64,000 nucleotides of DNA from Oikopleura dioica (taxonomy: Eukaryota > Chordata > Appendicularia > Copelata > Oikopleuridae): NCBI GenBank assembly GCA_907165135.1, contig OU015568.1, forward strand, positions 8,502,501-8,566,500. The letters run 5' to 3'. Both the position numbers and the translations under genes were made by a program. Shown here in pieces: positions 32,707 through 43,756 of the stretch (within the stretch, counting starts at the first letter, position 1; each line of letters opens with the position of its first letter). The notes below the pieces were generated by a model. It saw nothing but the letters and a program-made list of their open reading frames with translations, was not told the origin of the DNA and made no database searches.

Positions 32707-34081
32707 TTATTTCAGAAATATACTGGGCACATCGTAGCCGAACAACTCGTAATCTAATCGATACAGCTCGTAGATTTTTTGTATGTTTTCAGCTCCAATA
32801 TTTTCATAAAATTTCATCAAAGTTGAGTGGCTAAATAAAGAGTTGCAAAAAGTAAATGAGTATCTGAAGGTCTATATTGCGATGTAACTTACTTTGTGGT
32901 CTTATTCCTCTTCGGATAGTCGGTCAAATCTCTCACATTCATGTCATTGAGAACATATTCGACATCTTCATTCAACGTCTCCATCTTTCCAATAAAATTC
33001 CAATCGATCGAACACACTTTGCAAATTTGAAAATAGGGGCCCCAATGTCTCTGCCGGGCTCCATACTTTCTATCGTCACCTTTTGCTATCAGATATTTTA
33101 CGAATTGATGGAATCCTTCGACATTTGCTTCTTGGAGAAAATCGTCGTCACCTTTTGCTAGTTTTCGAAACCAGAGAAGAATATTTTAGCAATAAGCTTT
33201 TAAAACCGGCCTATTTCTTGAAGCTGTTTCGCGACGAAATTCTGCCGGAGATAGTTGTCTTGCACCTATAAAAAAATTATCGTGTAAAACACGGCGCATC
33301 TTGATGTTCAACGGACCTTGTCACGATATGCCGACAGAAGTCGCTCCAGGGGATGCCGGACAAACATAAATTTATAAAATGTCTGCAACATGAAGATTTG
33401 CTGCTCCTTTGGATAGGTCGATAGGTATCTGTAGCCATCCTCACCCTTTTTCCCGTGAGGCGATTTGATGTCTTCGACTTTCATTTTCCCGTAGGTGTCT
33501 GGGTGAATGAGCTGGAGCATGGTACGCTTCCAATTTGTACAGCCGACTTTGGGCAGCTCACAGTACAAAATTTGATGCTTCTCGTCAACTACGAGTCGTA
33601 AATGATGTTCCGCAAGGGTTTCACTGTCAATTTCCTCCAGTAATGTATCATTGTACAGTCCCTCGTCTTCCATAATTTGACAAACTCTTTCTTTATTTTC
33701 AAGTCTCTCCTTGTATTCCTCTTTGAAATCAATGTCTTCATAGTTCAGATCTATGGTCTCTAACAAGATATTGTCCCCACTGCCAGAATCAAATATTGAA
33801 GGAGCCGGTTGTTTTGACTTCTCTAGCTTTTTCGTTAGTGACTCCACTCGTCTAAGGGATGAATTCAAGTCGAGCTCAAGTTCTTGCAAGAGTTAAAATT
33901 TGTCTTGTCTTGGAAAAAGCCCTAATGCGAGTTGTATATAAGCAAAAAGATATCAGACTCTTTCGGCGATTTCATATCTAATTCTCTAACTCTTTCCATT
34001 ACGCGTTTGCCAGGTATTGTAAGTAAAAAGGCTCAAAACTGCTAGAATTAAAAGCGTGAGATAGCGCGTTCGATCAATCAT
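32707..34081 (-). CDS. Golgi carbohydrate sulfotransferase, CHST8-14/HNK1ST family
   Basis: Exon 1 encodes a signal anchor (MIDRTRYLTLLILAVLSLFT). A GA-AG intron (33996-33884) leads to a stem and the catalytic domain. The 5'-PSB motif is in LYCELPKVGCTNWKRTML and the 3'-PB motif in FVRHPLERLLSAYRDK. The domain continues through HWGPYFQICKVCSIDW and FIGKMETLNEDVEYVL, and the C-terminus IYELYRLDYELFGYDVP is diagnostic for the chondroitin/dermatan/HNK-1 sulfotransferase group. It would move sulfate from PAPS to GalNAc or glucuronate residues of secreted glycans; the exact acceptor cannot be read. The intron after LQEI near 33200 has no clear GT donor, and a GC start fits. AATAAA overlaps the TAA stop (32711-32706). 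Confidence 0.88.
33884..33996 (-). other. GA-AG intron in the CHST gene
   Basis: AATG|GAAAGAGTTAG to CTTGCAAG|AACTTGAG keeps phase 1 and links the signal anchor exon to the stem. Reading through would hit TAG at once. Confidence 0.65.
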
Positions 34082-34447
34082 TGGAATATTGAAGTGGTTG
34101 TAGCTTCAACCATTAAGCGTAAGGACGCGCTAAGATGAGGGCGCTAGAAGCCTCTTATCGTGTCGACTCATGTCAGAATAAATTGGCAGGCTCAGTTTTT
34201 GTTTATTTAAATTTTAAAAAAAGGACGACAACTCAATGTGTATAATATACCTTGTAGGTACACTGTATATCTTCAACGTTACTTACCAATTTGATCGTGG
34301 CTGCAGACAAGCTCAAATTGGACATCAGAATTTTTTTCTCTAGACTCTAGACACTAGCAACTAGAGAGATTTTTAAAACTATGTTTTCAAAATTTTCTGA
34401 AAATTTATCTTATAATAGAGCATCACTAGGGTAGAAAAGACAAAATT
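34082..34447. other. Divergent promoter region of the CHST and BTB-like genes
   Basis: About 370 A/T-rich bases separate two divergent starts. A small hairpin (TGGTTGTAGCTTCAACCA) lies near 34092. No gene seen. Confidence 0.35.
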
Positions 34448-35669
34448 ATGAGTAAAGATACCAACGAAGAAATGAATAAAGCTCATTCCGGTGATGTTTT
34501 TATGAAGCCTCTTCAAGAAGGAAAGCCGAAAGATGTTCCAGTAGAAGAAATAATTGTCCAGTTTGAAGATGATGCTAAATCGTACAAGATAGATTTCTTG
34601 TGTAAGACTTTTCCGTATTTCAAAACTCTCTTCGACTTTGAACTAAGCAACAAGAGGTAGTTTTTGACATTCATTTTTTACCGTTCAATAAGGATTTTGA
34701 TAGTGACTCCTCGATGATCAAGTACTCTCTTCCGATGAAAAAATGTCTTTTCGAATGTTTTCATGACAAACACGAAAAGGACATTGAGTGGGCGCCGAGA
34801 TTTCTTGAGAAGCTTGAAGAATTGAAAGATGGTTCAGAAGAGTTCCCTGATATGGTTCGACGAGCGATGATTTTTCTACAGATTGATGAGTACATGGTCT
34901 CGGCAAAAGATGAAGATGATGATTTTTTGGGTCACACGTTAGCTGACTACAAAGATGCCGTGGAAGCTGAATGGGATGGCAATGGCGAGCCTCATGATAA
35001 GTGCCCAGTAAAGTACTTGTACTCCGTTAGGGGATTCTTGATGCTCAGATATTTCCACAGAAATATATTCAATGTGCCTGACCGTGAGGATCGTGATTAT
35101 CGTGATTGGTGGGAGTTCGACATTCCTGATATCATTCCTGAAGTCCCAGAGAAATACGCATGGGTGATGTATCATGGAGGAAATTATGGTTTGTTCGTTT
35201 TCTTCACAGAATCCATGATATGGGATGATCATTTTGGTGACGAAGATGCTTGTGTTAAAGACGAAGAGATAGAGTTTTGCTTGTGAGTTCATTTTTATAA
35301 TCTTCAAAATTTGTTCAAATAATATTATTTAGCGCCCAGGAGATTCGAGTTGATTATAATCACAGACCTAGTGGGGAATTCTATATTCAGGAGTATGGAA
35401 TCAATGAGCTTCGAGCCAAGGAAGGAAGATCTGATTCAAAGTTCGCTCTATATTCGTTTTGGAATCTTGGCGAACCACTTGAAATCATTCAAATGGAATA
35501 TGGGAAGAGATACAAGGTCACAATAAACGTCTATCTTGAGCGGAAAGATGTATTCGTTGATGTTGATGGTACGAAAAATATGGGACCTTGGCTAGAAGTT
35601 GAAGACGAAGAAGGCCTTTCTTTTGAAATCACATTCCCTGGACATCGCTGTATCCCGTTCGAGCTGTAA
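34448..35669 (+). CDS. BTB/POZ-like protein of unknown function
   Basis: Three exons joined by GT-AG introns (about 34657-34703 and 35282-35330). The N-terminal half resembles a BTB fold: VQFEDDAKSYKIDFLCKTF, PYFKTLFDFE, then DMVRRAMIFLQIDEYM, matching the pattern of an inward-pointing strand, a helix with FPYFKTLF and a C-terminal FLQI helix. The remainder is very acidic (YMVSAKDEDDDFLGHTLADY) and ends with a beta-rich tail (FEITFPGHRCIPFEL). The protein is about 390 residues. There is no Kelch, BACK or zinc-finger region, so an adaptor role for a Cullin-3 ligase is only a possibility. AATAAA follows the stop directly. Confidence 0.55.
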
Positions 35670-35845
35670 ATAAAACAAAATTAAAGATTCAATGTCAAAG
35701 TGAATCTTTAATTGCTAGAATGGCAAGTAAAGACGTTTATTATCAACTACAACAATCGTTCTTTTCGAGTTTTCCTAAACTTAAAAATGAAAGTGACTGT
35801 AACAATCTTCTTCAGTGGACAAAAATGAACAGCTATGATAATTTT

Positions 35846-36489
35846 TTAACCGGGAATGGTCGGCTTCGTGAGCGAGTCGGGAGTTGTTTGCGGGTTGCTG
35901 TCGTTGAAAGCGTAGCTTGTCGTAGCTGTTGCTGCTGAGAGTGGTAGTGGTGAGACTTGAGCGGGCTCAGGAGTGGGCTCTTCGTCGGTTGATCTTTCCC
36001 GTTTTATGGGAGGCGATACGATAACGGATGGGTGAATGAAGGAAGCGGCGGGTTCTTGCTTCGACATTTTCGGGTGCCTGAAGAAAGGATTTCAAGCGAG
36101 CTCTTCTAAATTGGGACTTACGGTCGTTTTCGTGAAATTGGTGTCGATTTGTCACTAGGCGGCAGGTCAGGGATGTTTTCCACGAGTCCAGAGAGAAAGT
36201 TCAAAGACTAAAGCACATAAATTTTCAACTCTTCAAAAGGGCCCTTTTTTACCTGGGTATTTGTTATCGCTTGTTTGATATGCTGTGGCAAAATCGTTCT
36301 GTACGTCTTCGACTGACTAACCGCCGTTTCAGCATCGTGGAGGAGTTTTTGCATGAAGAGTTCGATCGCGCGAGAGATGAGGACTGGAACTGCTTTGGCT
36401 ACTTTGCCGATTTCTTCGTCTGTCTGCATGATTTTCTTGATCCGCGAAGGCTGGAAGCGCGAGTTTGGGAATCTCTTTTTTGGCGGCAT
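35846..36489 (-). CDS. DRAP1: DRAP1 / NC2-alpha, histone-fold transcription corepressor
   Basis: The first exon starts [20 protein letters not shown] and continues [20 protein letters not shown], nearly the NC2-alpha histone-fold signature ([21 protein letters not shown]). It is followed by [13 protein letters not shown] and [14 protein letters not shown]2-alpha pairs with DR1 to bind TBP and block TFIIA/TFIIB entry. Exon 2 has [13 protein letters not shown], matching the family's FL.DLV..VPD segment. Exon 3 is a Pro/Ser/Thr-rich tail ([20 protein letters not shown]). Introns are 46-50 bp with GT-AG ends. The 3' end runs tail to tail with the BTB-like gene, about 175 bases away. Confidence 0.93.
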
Positions 36490-36949
36490 TCTAGGACGAA
36501 AAATAAGAGTTTCTCGGCTCTAAGGAAAGAAAGAGGGAGAGTTTAAGTTGCGAACTTTAGTTTGGTCTAAACACCGGGAAAATCCATGCTACATTTTCTG
36601 TTTATCCCGCTGATTCCCTTTGACATTAAATTATCTTCTGGTGAATTATGCGTTGAGCAAATAAAGAAAGAACCATCGTAATAATTATTTATATTTTATT
36701 CTTCTTGATTAAAATTGAGCGAAAAATACTGTATTTAAAAGCAAATAAGGCAGTAGGTAATAATATCTGTGAATGAACGAGAGAGATTTCGACAATTGGA
36801 TCGTCTTTTTGTGAGTCTTTTTGAACCAGTGATAAAAATAAGCATGAAAATAAAATAAAATGCTCAGAATGATGAAAGAAGGAGGAAAAGAAAGAATGGA
36901 GTGTGTTTTCGAGGTAGATGGGCAATTGCACTTTGTCTCTTTTTTAATT

Positions 36950-39900
36950 TCAGACGTAGTCAATTTTTCGCGGCTTCGGAGTAGAGTTGCTAGTGGTGGA
37001 GTTCAGCGCCAGGTTAGCTTGGCGAAGGGTGGTTACTTCGCTTTCGAGTTGTTGGTTTCGCGATTGTTCCTTAATTTTTGGTAAGGCTTTGGAAATAACT
37101 TATTTCAAATAAGAGGGTTTTGGAATTTGTTAGTTGGAGCTATTTTAAGAAATGACAAATCTTCGGCAGTTAAAAATGCTGATTTCCGGGTTAAAAATAC
37201 TCACAAAACTTTTACTCCTCAAACTGAAACAAAAGTTCAATTCTTCTGTTTATTTTAAGAGCTTTACCTCATCCAAACGAACTCTCAACTCCTCGACTTG
37301 GCGAGCTAAATCATCAGCCCCGTTTGTGGAACTTTTCGCTGGTCTTTTCGCAGGAGAACGCCCGCGACGAGTATAACTCGGATTCTGGTGAAATTCGGAG
37401 AATTGACGATCAGCTTCGGTCAGGTGCTCGTGATTGAACTTTCGTGGGCTCAGTTCGTCATCTGTTGATTCCCCACGGCTATTTTCTAGTGTTCGTTGGC
37501 TTTCTGCGGGTCGGAGTGGTTCTAGGGCGGGTTTTTACTGCAAGCAAATTGATTGAAAAATACCTGTGATTAAATTAAGAAGGTCTTGTTGAAGTTTGTT
37601 ACTGTCAGTTTGTCTTGGGTTCGATTGGTCCCGCCCAGGCCGCCTCTTGCTCGGTGGATAATGCATTGAGCCGTTTTTAAAGTTACAAAATACCACGGGA
37701 TTATCCCTAAAACGAGTAATAAACAAGAATATTTCGTAAAAATATCTACCTAATATTTCGTATCGATGCTAAATGCCGCGGAAGAGTGCTTTTCTGAGCA
37801 GGACTGGGTGAACTGTTCCTTGGCGACTTAATTATTTTGTTTCTTGGTGTTGGAAATTTGCTGCTTTGGTTGTGGCTATCCAAGTTTTGTTTTGAAAAGG
37901 TCTTCTCACTCAATCCGAGAAGAGCTGAAGCTGTCAGCTGATCCTTTTCCGTGCTTTTTACAGAAGTCTGCAGTGGTGTTGACGTCAAATCTGGCTGTGA
38001 GCTCTGAAAATTGGCCGAATAGTCCATCGACCGCCTTCTTCTTTCGAATATCTTGGGGCTTTGCCGTCGGACGATGTCTTCAACCTTGTCTCTGAAGGTT
38101 TCCTTGTGCATTGCTGCTGCTTGATAAGGGAGCGTTTCGCCGGACATAATGTGCGTATTTTGCAGTTCAAATCGGTCCACATCGCTTTCTGTGCTGGAAT
38201 CTCCTGTGTGGCTCGTGTGAGCAGTATCGTCCGATTTAACCATGTCATAAATGTTCTCAAGGACGTTTGGTGAGTCATCGTCATCGGTGAAATGCTCTTC
38301 CGGTTCCTCCAAGGGAGCGTCTTCTGGCTGAATATTTGGGAGCCTTGGCACGAGTGTCCAGACATCACGAGGAGTGTACCTGCTCTGCCCGGTCAAACGG
38401 GATGGAGGCAATAGACAAAGAACAACTTGTGGGAGGGAGCGGAGACACTCGATCATGTCGTTGTGGCTGAGATTCGCAAGCATAGAGCTGTTGATTTGGA
38501 CGATTCTTGAACCCTTTTGAAGACCGGCGTCGTGAGCGGCGCTTCCTTCGTCTACTTGATTGACAAAGCCTTCGTAGGAAATGTGAAATCCGAGTTGCAT
38601 CCCTGGCTGTTTTCTGTTGATAACAATCGTCCTCGTCGCCGAAGCTGGAGGATAGAGACCGTGAACGCCGCGGGAAACAAAATCCAGACGAGTAATGAGA
38701 TCAGATCGGTCGTTCTTGTTCTTCAACGAGAATTGAATAAAGTCGCCGGTCCCGTAGAAAATGACAAGATCTTTGTCGCCATAAAGAGTCCAACCAAGCA
38801 GCGCCTTTGGATAGATCGAGAAAACAGCAGTGCCTGGAACTGTATTTTCAAATATACCCGGGTCGGATCCGTTCCCATTCTGCGGCAGGACAAGCGCCAT
38901 CTGCTCGTGCGACAGTACCAAGTTGAAAGTGTACAGCCTCGCGTTTGCCCCATGAGCAGGAACTAGACTTTCGACTTTCCAAATCACCCCACCGCGGGAT
39001 TCGATCTCCGCTGGAACTCTCGCTCTTCTCTTCTCAGATCGCTTGAAGATCGAAAACCGGTTGCTAGAATTTTCGATTCCGTGCGCGTCCAACGAACAAT
39101 TTTCCAATATATTTCGGAGAAATTTGCGTCGCATATCGATTGCCAAGTTCGCAAATTTTCCCACTTTTGGAATGACATTTCGGCCGTTGATGATTTTTGT
39201 CAGCAGAAAGTCGCGCAAGACACTGTCTCTTCTGAAAGTAGCATCCGCTGGCACAGCGGGGCCAAAGTCAGGAACGCATTTCGCTTTCGAAACTGATATT
39301 TGGTAATTTAAGCCGCCAGAGACGGTCGGAACGGCGCGAACGATAATGAAAATGTGTTGAAATTGGCTTCTTATTGTAGCTGGGGAGAAGGGCTTCGCCC
39401 CTGGCTCTTGAAAAATTATCGAAATGACATCGTTCCCGATGTGGCGTTTTCTGTCTACTTGTTGGGAGTTCTGTGACGAGAAGGGCAAAAGTGTGGAGAC
39501 ATGGAACATGATTTGCGTCTCCCGGTGAGTTGTGTGATAAGAATACATTCCAGTAGAATCATCGCGAACATCCAGACCAGCTCTGAAGCCAGTAAAACCC
39601 TTGAGCCTTACTTTGTTCGCCAGCACGCCCATGAAATCGTCTAGATATTCAGAATTTGTGTTGTTGTACATTTCTTCTTCAGATGATTGCCCTCGCTTGC
39701 AGAGAAGCACGCCGACTTTGATGTGTTCTTGCTCTGCTTTCTCGTCGAGTTTTTGGAGCAAGTCTTTTGCGTCTTCCGAGCATCGGCGAAGAACAGAGAT
39801 GTCGAGTTCGGGGAGAATATGCATCAAGCAATCTCGCTTAAATTGACTTTTAGTAGAGCTTATTTGCGTGTAAGGACAACAAGGGAAACCGAAAAAAATA

Positions 39901-40960
39901 AAGACAAATTACAATCACTTTATGGCTAATTCTTTACCTGTGAAACTTGGCTAGAATTGCGACCAAGAGGAATAAGCTCCTCCAGTATTGATCCGCGAAG
40001 AACATATAAACTGGCAGTTCTGATGATTATTCGATAAAGGTTGATTGATTTTTCCTTCCTTGCGATTTCCTCGCGCTTTTCTCTTCTTATGCTGATAGAG
40101 ACTGGGCCGTATCTCTCGTCTTCTCCGATGTAATTACTTCGAAAACGATATATAAATTTCTCGAAATAAGAAAGAATCTACCTGTGAGGTTTCTCAAGAA
40201 AGTATTTCGAGTAATATTTTTGCCCGTGATCTTGACCTTCGAGGAGGAAACCATTTACAGGTTTTCCCAATCCTTCAAAGACCGTCGCTGTTCTCCCTGT
40301 ATCTAAGACCTGTCTGTACTCCCCTCGCTGCATCGGTTCAGGACGGACGTTTGGAAGGACAACTTCCTTTTCAGTTCCAATTTCGTTGCGGAACTAAATT
40401 CACAGTTTGCAAAAACAACCTTATTTTTATTTTTACCTGAGGACAGGAGACGACCAATTTGTTGGATTTACCATCACCAGCGTCCGAAACGAGCGAGTTC
40501 GCCAGCTTCTGCAGCTCATCTTCTGAGCCTACTTCTGATTCTAGCGCTGAGTTGAAAACAGCAGCTGATGCTCCCGTAGCAATGTAGGATCTTCGATTCA
40601 TTCTGTCGAAGAGATTCTTCATCGGTTCAAATTCAAATGCTGTCGACTGCGCGTCATGGTGAGCGAACCATCTTCTTCTTGCCAGAAAACTACCGAATAA
40701 ATTAAAAATAGGGATTCGATATGTTACATACCGTTTGTCATTTTTTCCAATTGTCGAAATATCGGATGCGGAGCTTTGGCCAGGCTCGTATCCAGATTCG
40801 CTTCCAGGTTTGACATGGGTGGCTCTCTGAGTTCGGTTTCGGAAAATTTCTTTTACGGAAAGCCGTTTCTTCCCTCTAGGCCGCTGATGGTGGCTCAATC
40901 TTATGCTACTTTGGTGGCTTGCTATTTTTGGGTCAATAAACTTTCAATGAAAAATGACTA
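36950..40960 (-). CDS. SIPA1L: SIPA1-like Rap GTPase-activating protein
   Basis: The order of blocks follows SIPA1L proteins: WFAHHDAQS, RRSYIATGASAAVFNSAL, DGKSNKLVVSCPQ then FRNEIG, YYSKYFLEKPH, NYIGEDERYGPVSISIRRE and YRIIIRTASLYVLRGSI. Then comes the Rap-GAP domain with EEEMYNN, RLKGFTGFRAGLD and the Asn-thumb helix RHIGNDVISIIFQEPGAKPF. A PDZ domain follows (MQLGFHISYEGFVNQVDEGS), then a Ser-rich linker, and a C-terminal coiled coil (LARQVEELRVRLDE) ending KIDYV. It would stimulate Rap1/Rap2 GTP hydrolysis at the actin cytoskeleton or junctions. Exon 37746-39827 is 2 kb. The 5' end is unresolved: the exon at about 40937 needs an upstream first exon, possibly among open frames at 41.3-42.4 kb. 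Confidence 0.93.
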
Positions 40961-43756
40961 AAAACTGATTTGACATCTCGACCCCAAAAACTGTGGAATT
41001 TCTCTTATTGTGGTATTTCATGTTTCTGATTTTTCAATCACACTTTAAATTGTTAAAAATCTTCACAATAAGAAAGTTACTCATCCAGTGATCCACTGAG
41101 GCGAGCGCAAAAGATACCGATGCCGTATTCAAACACACGTATTCAAAATGAAATGACAAGTAATCCAAGCGAGTAAATCCCACTCCGCGCGCCATAGTCA
41201 GTAAAATAACAAAAAAGAAATGAACGTGAGAAAAAATGAAGCCTTTGTAGTAATCGTAAAAGTGTCGATAAAAGGGAAAGATTGAGCCCGGGCCTTTTCG
41301 CTTTCTGCGATTCTGCTTGAGAGGGAACGGTCTAAGGCTTGTAACTTGGCCATGGTACTTTCGCTGGGTAATCGGACGGTTTGACTTCTGGGGGCTTTTG
41401 GTTGGGATACTCGTTTGACAAATTTACACATTGAAAATTGTATTTCCTGTTTTTGGGGGTGTTACTAAGCTTCAAAAATCTCTGACTGTCATTGAGCCTG
41501 AAATTCAGGCCCTGAATTTTTGAAAAGCGTAAAAGGTATGTCAATATAATTTAATAAAAATAGCTTTATCCTCTCCTGCTGCATTCATGTGCGAGGCAGC
41601 AGCGTCCACGGGGAGAACAACATTATTCACGTTCTCACGAGAGGAGCGCCGCGGGATTACTGTAACCAATGTACCATCAGAGCGTTTCATTATTTGTTCG
41701 CGCTTGGATGGATCAATTCCGAGCTCATTTTTCCCCCAAGATTACTGTTATTGGGAAGAGTAAATTTGCCTTTTCGAACTAATGAGTTCATTTGTTTTCC
41801 TGTGGGGGGAAACAAATTTGTCCATAGTTTCGTAAACAAAAGTGTTCAAAAAGACGGAAAATGATGATTTCAGGTCAAAAATTATTGGTATTCTTGAAGA
41901 AAAACCTCGGAAGATTTTCTAGCGTCATAAATTCCGTTCGTTAAAATGTAAAAACACTTCAGTAAAATCATAAATTAAACGAATTCTGGTTGTTTAAACA
42001 GCACCTGAATTCAGGTCTAAATCAATGGAGCGTAAAAGTCAACAGGGACACCCTGAAACGTCTGAAATGTCTGAAATATCCACTCAAAAAGACTTGTGTG
42101 TGTTCTGAGCTAACAGATTGAGATTTTGAGAACAATGAAGCTCGAAATTGATCCGTGCCTCGTTTTCTGGCGCATGCTTTCTGTATCGAAAGACCACTTT
42201 GGGACGGTTTAAATCTGGTGGGACAAACATCTCGCTAGAATTTCTCGATACAAATTAGACCATTCTTTTCTCCAAACCTTGAATGAATTTTCTCAACATT
42301 CAGTTTATCTTTTCTCCTCGAAAATCGCCTCAGACGATCAATGACCGAAAACGATCGTTTGTTTTGAAACAAATCATCCTCTTCCGGAATTTCATTCTTC
42401 CTCCTCGTTGAAAAAAATTTTCGAAAAGAGCTTCTGGGTCGCTCCATTTTTTATGAGCCCTATTTCCGCTCGCTCAGCGCATTCGAATGATTATTGATTG
42501 AAAACGTATTTTTCTCTCTTTTTGGTTCCTCTTGAGCGTCTCTGGCTGTATATGGCGCTAGAAAAATAGTTGTGATTATGATGAGAATCTTGTTTATTTA
42601 TTTAGAACACTAATTTCTAGCACAAAATAGTTCTTTCAATGATCATTTTCATGAGTCTTCCAAAAAGTAAGACTTTTAGGGCCAATAAAAAATTAAAAGT
42701 AATTGTTGCCAGTTGATTAGCATATGAAAATCAAAGGTTAATCACCTTGTAAACTTTCGCCCAGGTTCTCGTTCGATCTCTTATGAAAACAAAAAAAGAG
42801 CGATAAAGGTCTTTTCTACGTGACAGAACTGCCAAAAAGTCGCTATACTACGCCTTCCGTTCTATTGATTTTTCTCTGCAAACTTAGTTCTGGTTATGAA
42901 TTTGCGCTGGAATTCGTAGATTCTTGAGCAAATGGTAGAACGTCGCGGAGAATCAAATTTGATCGTTTTATTTGTGCTTCTGCGCTCTTTTGAAAAGAGA
43001 ATTGTGTGCACGAAATAAAGCTTTCACTAAAGAGAAAGACGCTGTACTTTATGGTAACAACTTTATGTGACAACGAGACGCAACTTTTGACGCGTCTGTC
43101 AATTAAATATTAAAACTGGAATACGCTTCTTTAAAAAGCTTCTGATTTGACACCAAAAAAGGCATTTACCTCAAAATTCTCTTCTACGATTCCAAATTCC
43201 TCAAATCCAATTTCTCTTCAATTCAAACTCTTCAAAAACTCCTTCAAACAACGAAAAAAAAATCTCATCCGTCGAAGTTTTATGATCGCGCACGAGCCTC
43301 CTAACGCTTGGTTTTGATCGTGTCCCTCAAGCTTACTCGACAAATAATAAAAATTTTTATTCAAAACATCTTTGTAGGGAAGGTGAACTTTTTTTGCTAT
43401 ATTGAGGGCTGAATGGGGCAGGGAGCGGTGTTTAATTGAAAATATACGATCCTCTTGGGTAGGGTTGTAAAATTGGAAGTATCAGAAGAGACCGATACTC
43501 ATTAAAATTGAAGAGATGGAATTTGGACGTTTCTGACGTTGTACACGCGTATGAATAAGCTTCAAGTAATTGGCAGGACAATTTTGGCCTTTTCTGTTTA
43601 CGATGTTCTTAAAATATGGCCAGACATCATGACGGGGTCGGTTACAGTGCTATTCGTAGTAGGCAAGACCATGAGAAGACCCTTCAAATATCACTGACTT
43701 ACTTAAAATCCTCAAAACCAACCTCAATTATCTGATGAGAATCCGATAGCACCGTG
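40961..43756. other. Gene-poor 2.8 kb, possible upstream exons of SIPA1L
   Basis: Minus-strand open frames at 41544-41198 (with MAKLQALDRSLSSRIAESEK) and at 42447-42235 look coding in composition, but I cannot join them to the SIPA1L gene in frame. The rest is A/T-rich and holds nothing that I recognise. Confidence 0.35.
42235..42447 (-). CDS. Possible first exon encoding a basic N-terminus
   Basis: An ATG-initiated frame of 70 codons starts MERPRSSFRKFFSTRRKNEI and has an Arg/Lys/Ser composition suggestive of coding. A donor AG|GTTTGG occurs after KIHS. It could be a first exon of SIPA1L or of an alternative transcript. No domain is visible and chance is not excluded. Confidence 0.3.
   Translation of the reverse strand: MERPRSSFRKFFSTRRKNEIPEEDDLFQNKRSFSVIDRLRRFSRRKDKLNVEKIHSRFGEKNGLICIEKF

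Noticed and set aside
35720-35938. Plus-strand open frame starting MASKDVYYQLQQSFF
   Set aside because: Its second half overlaps the terminal DRAP1 exon on the other strand, and it has no acceptor, domain or neighbour support. Only the first 40 codons could be real.
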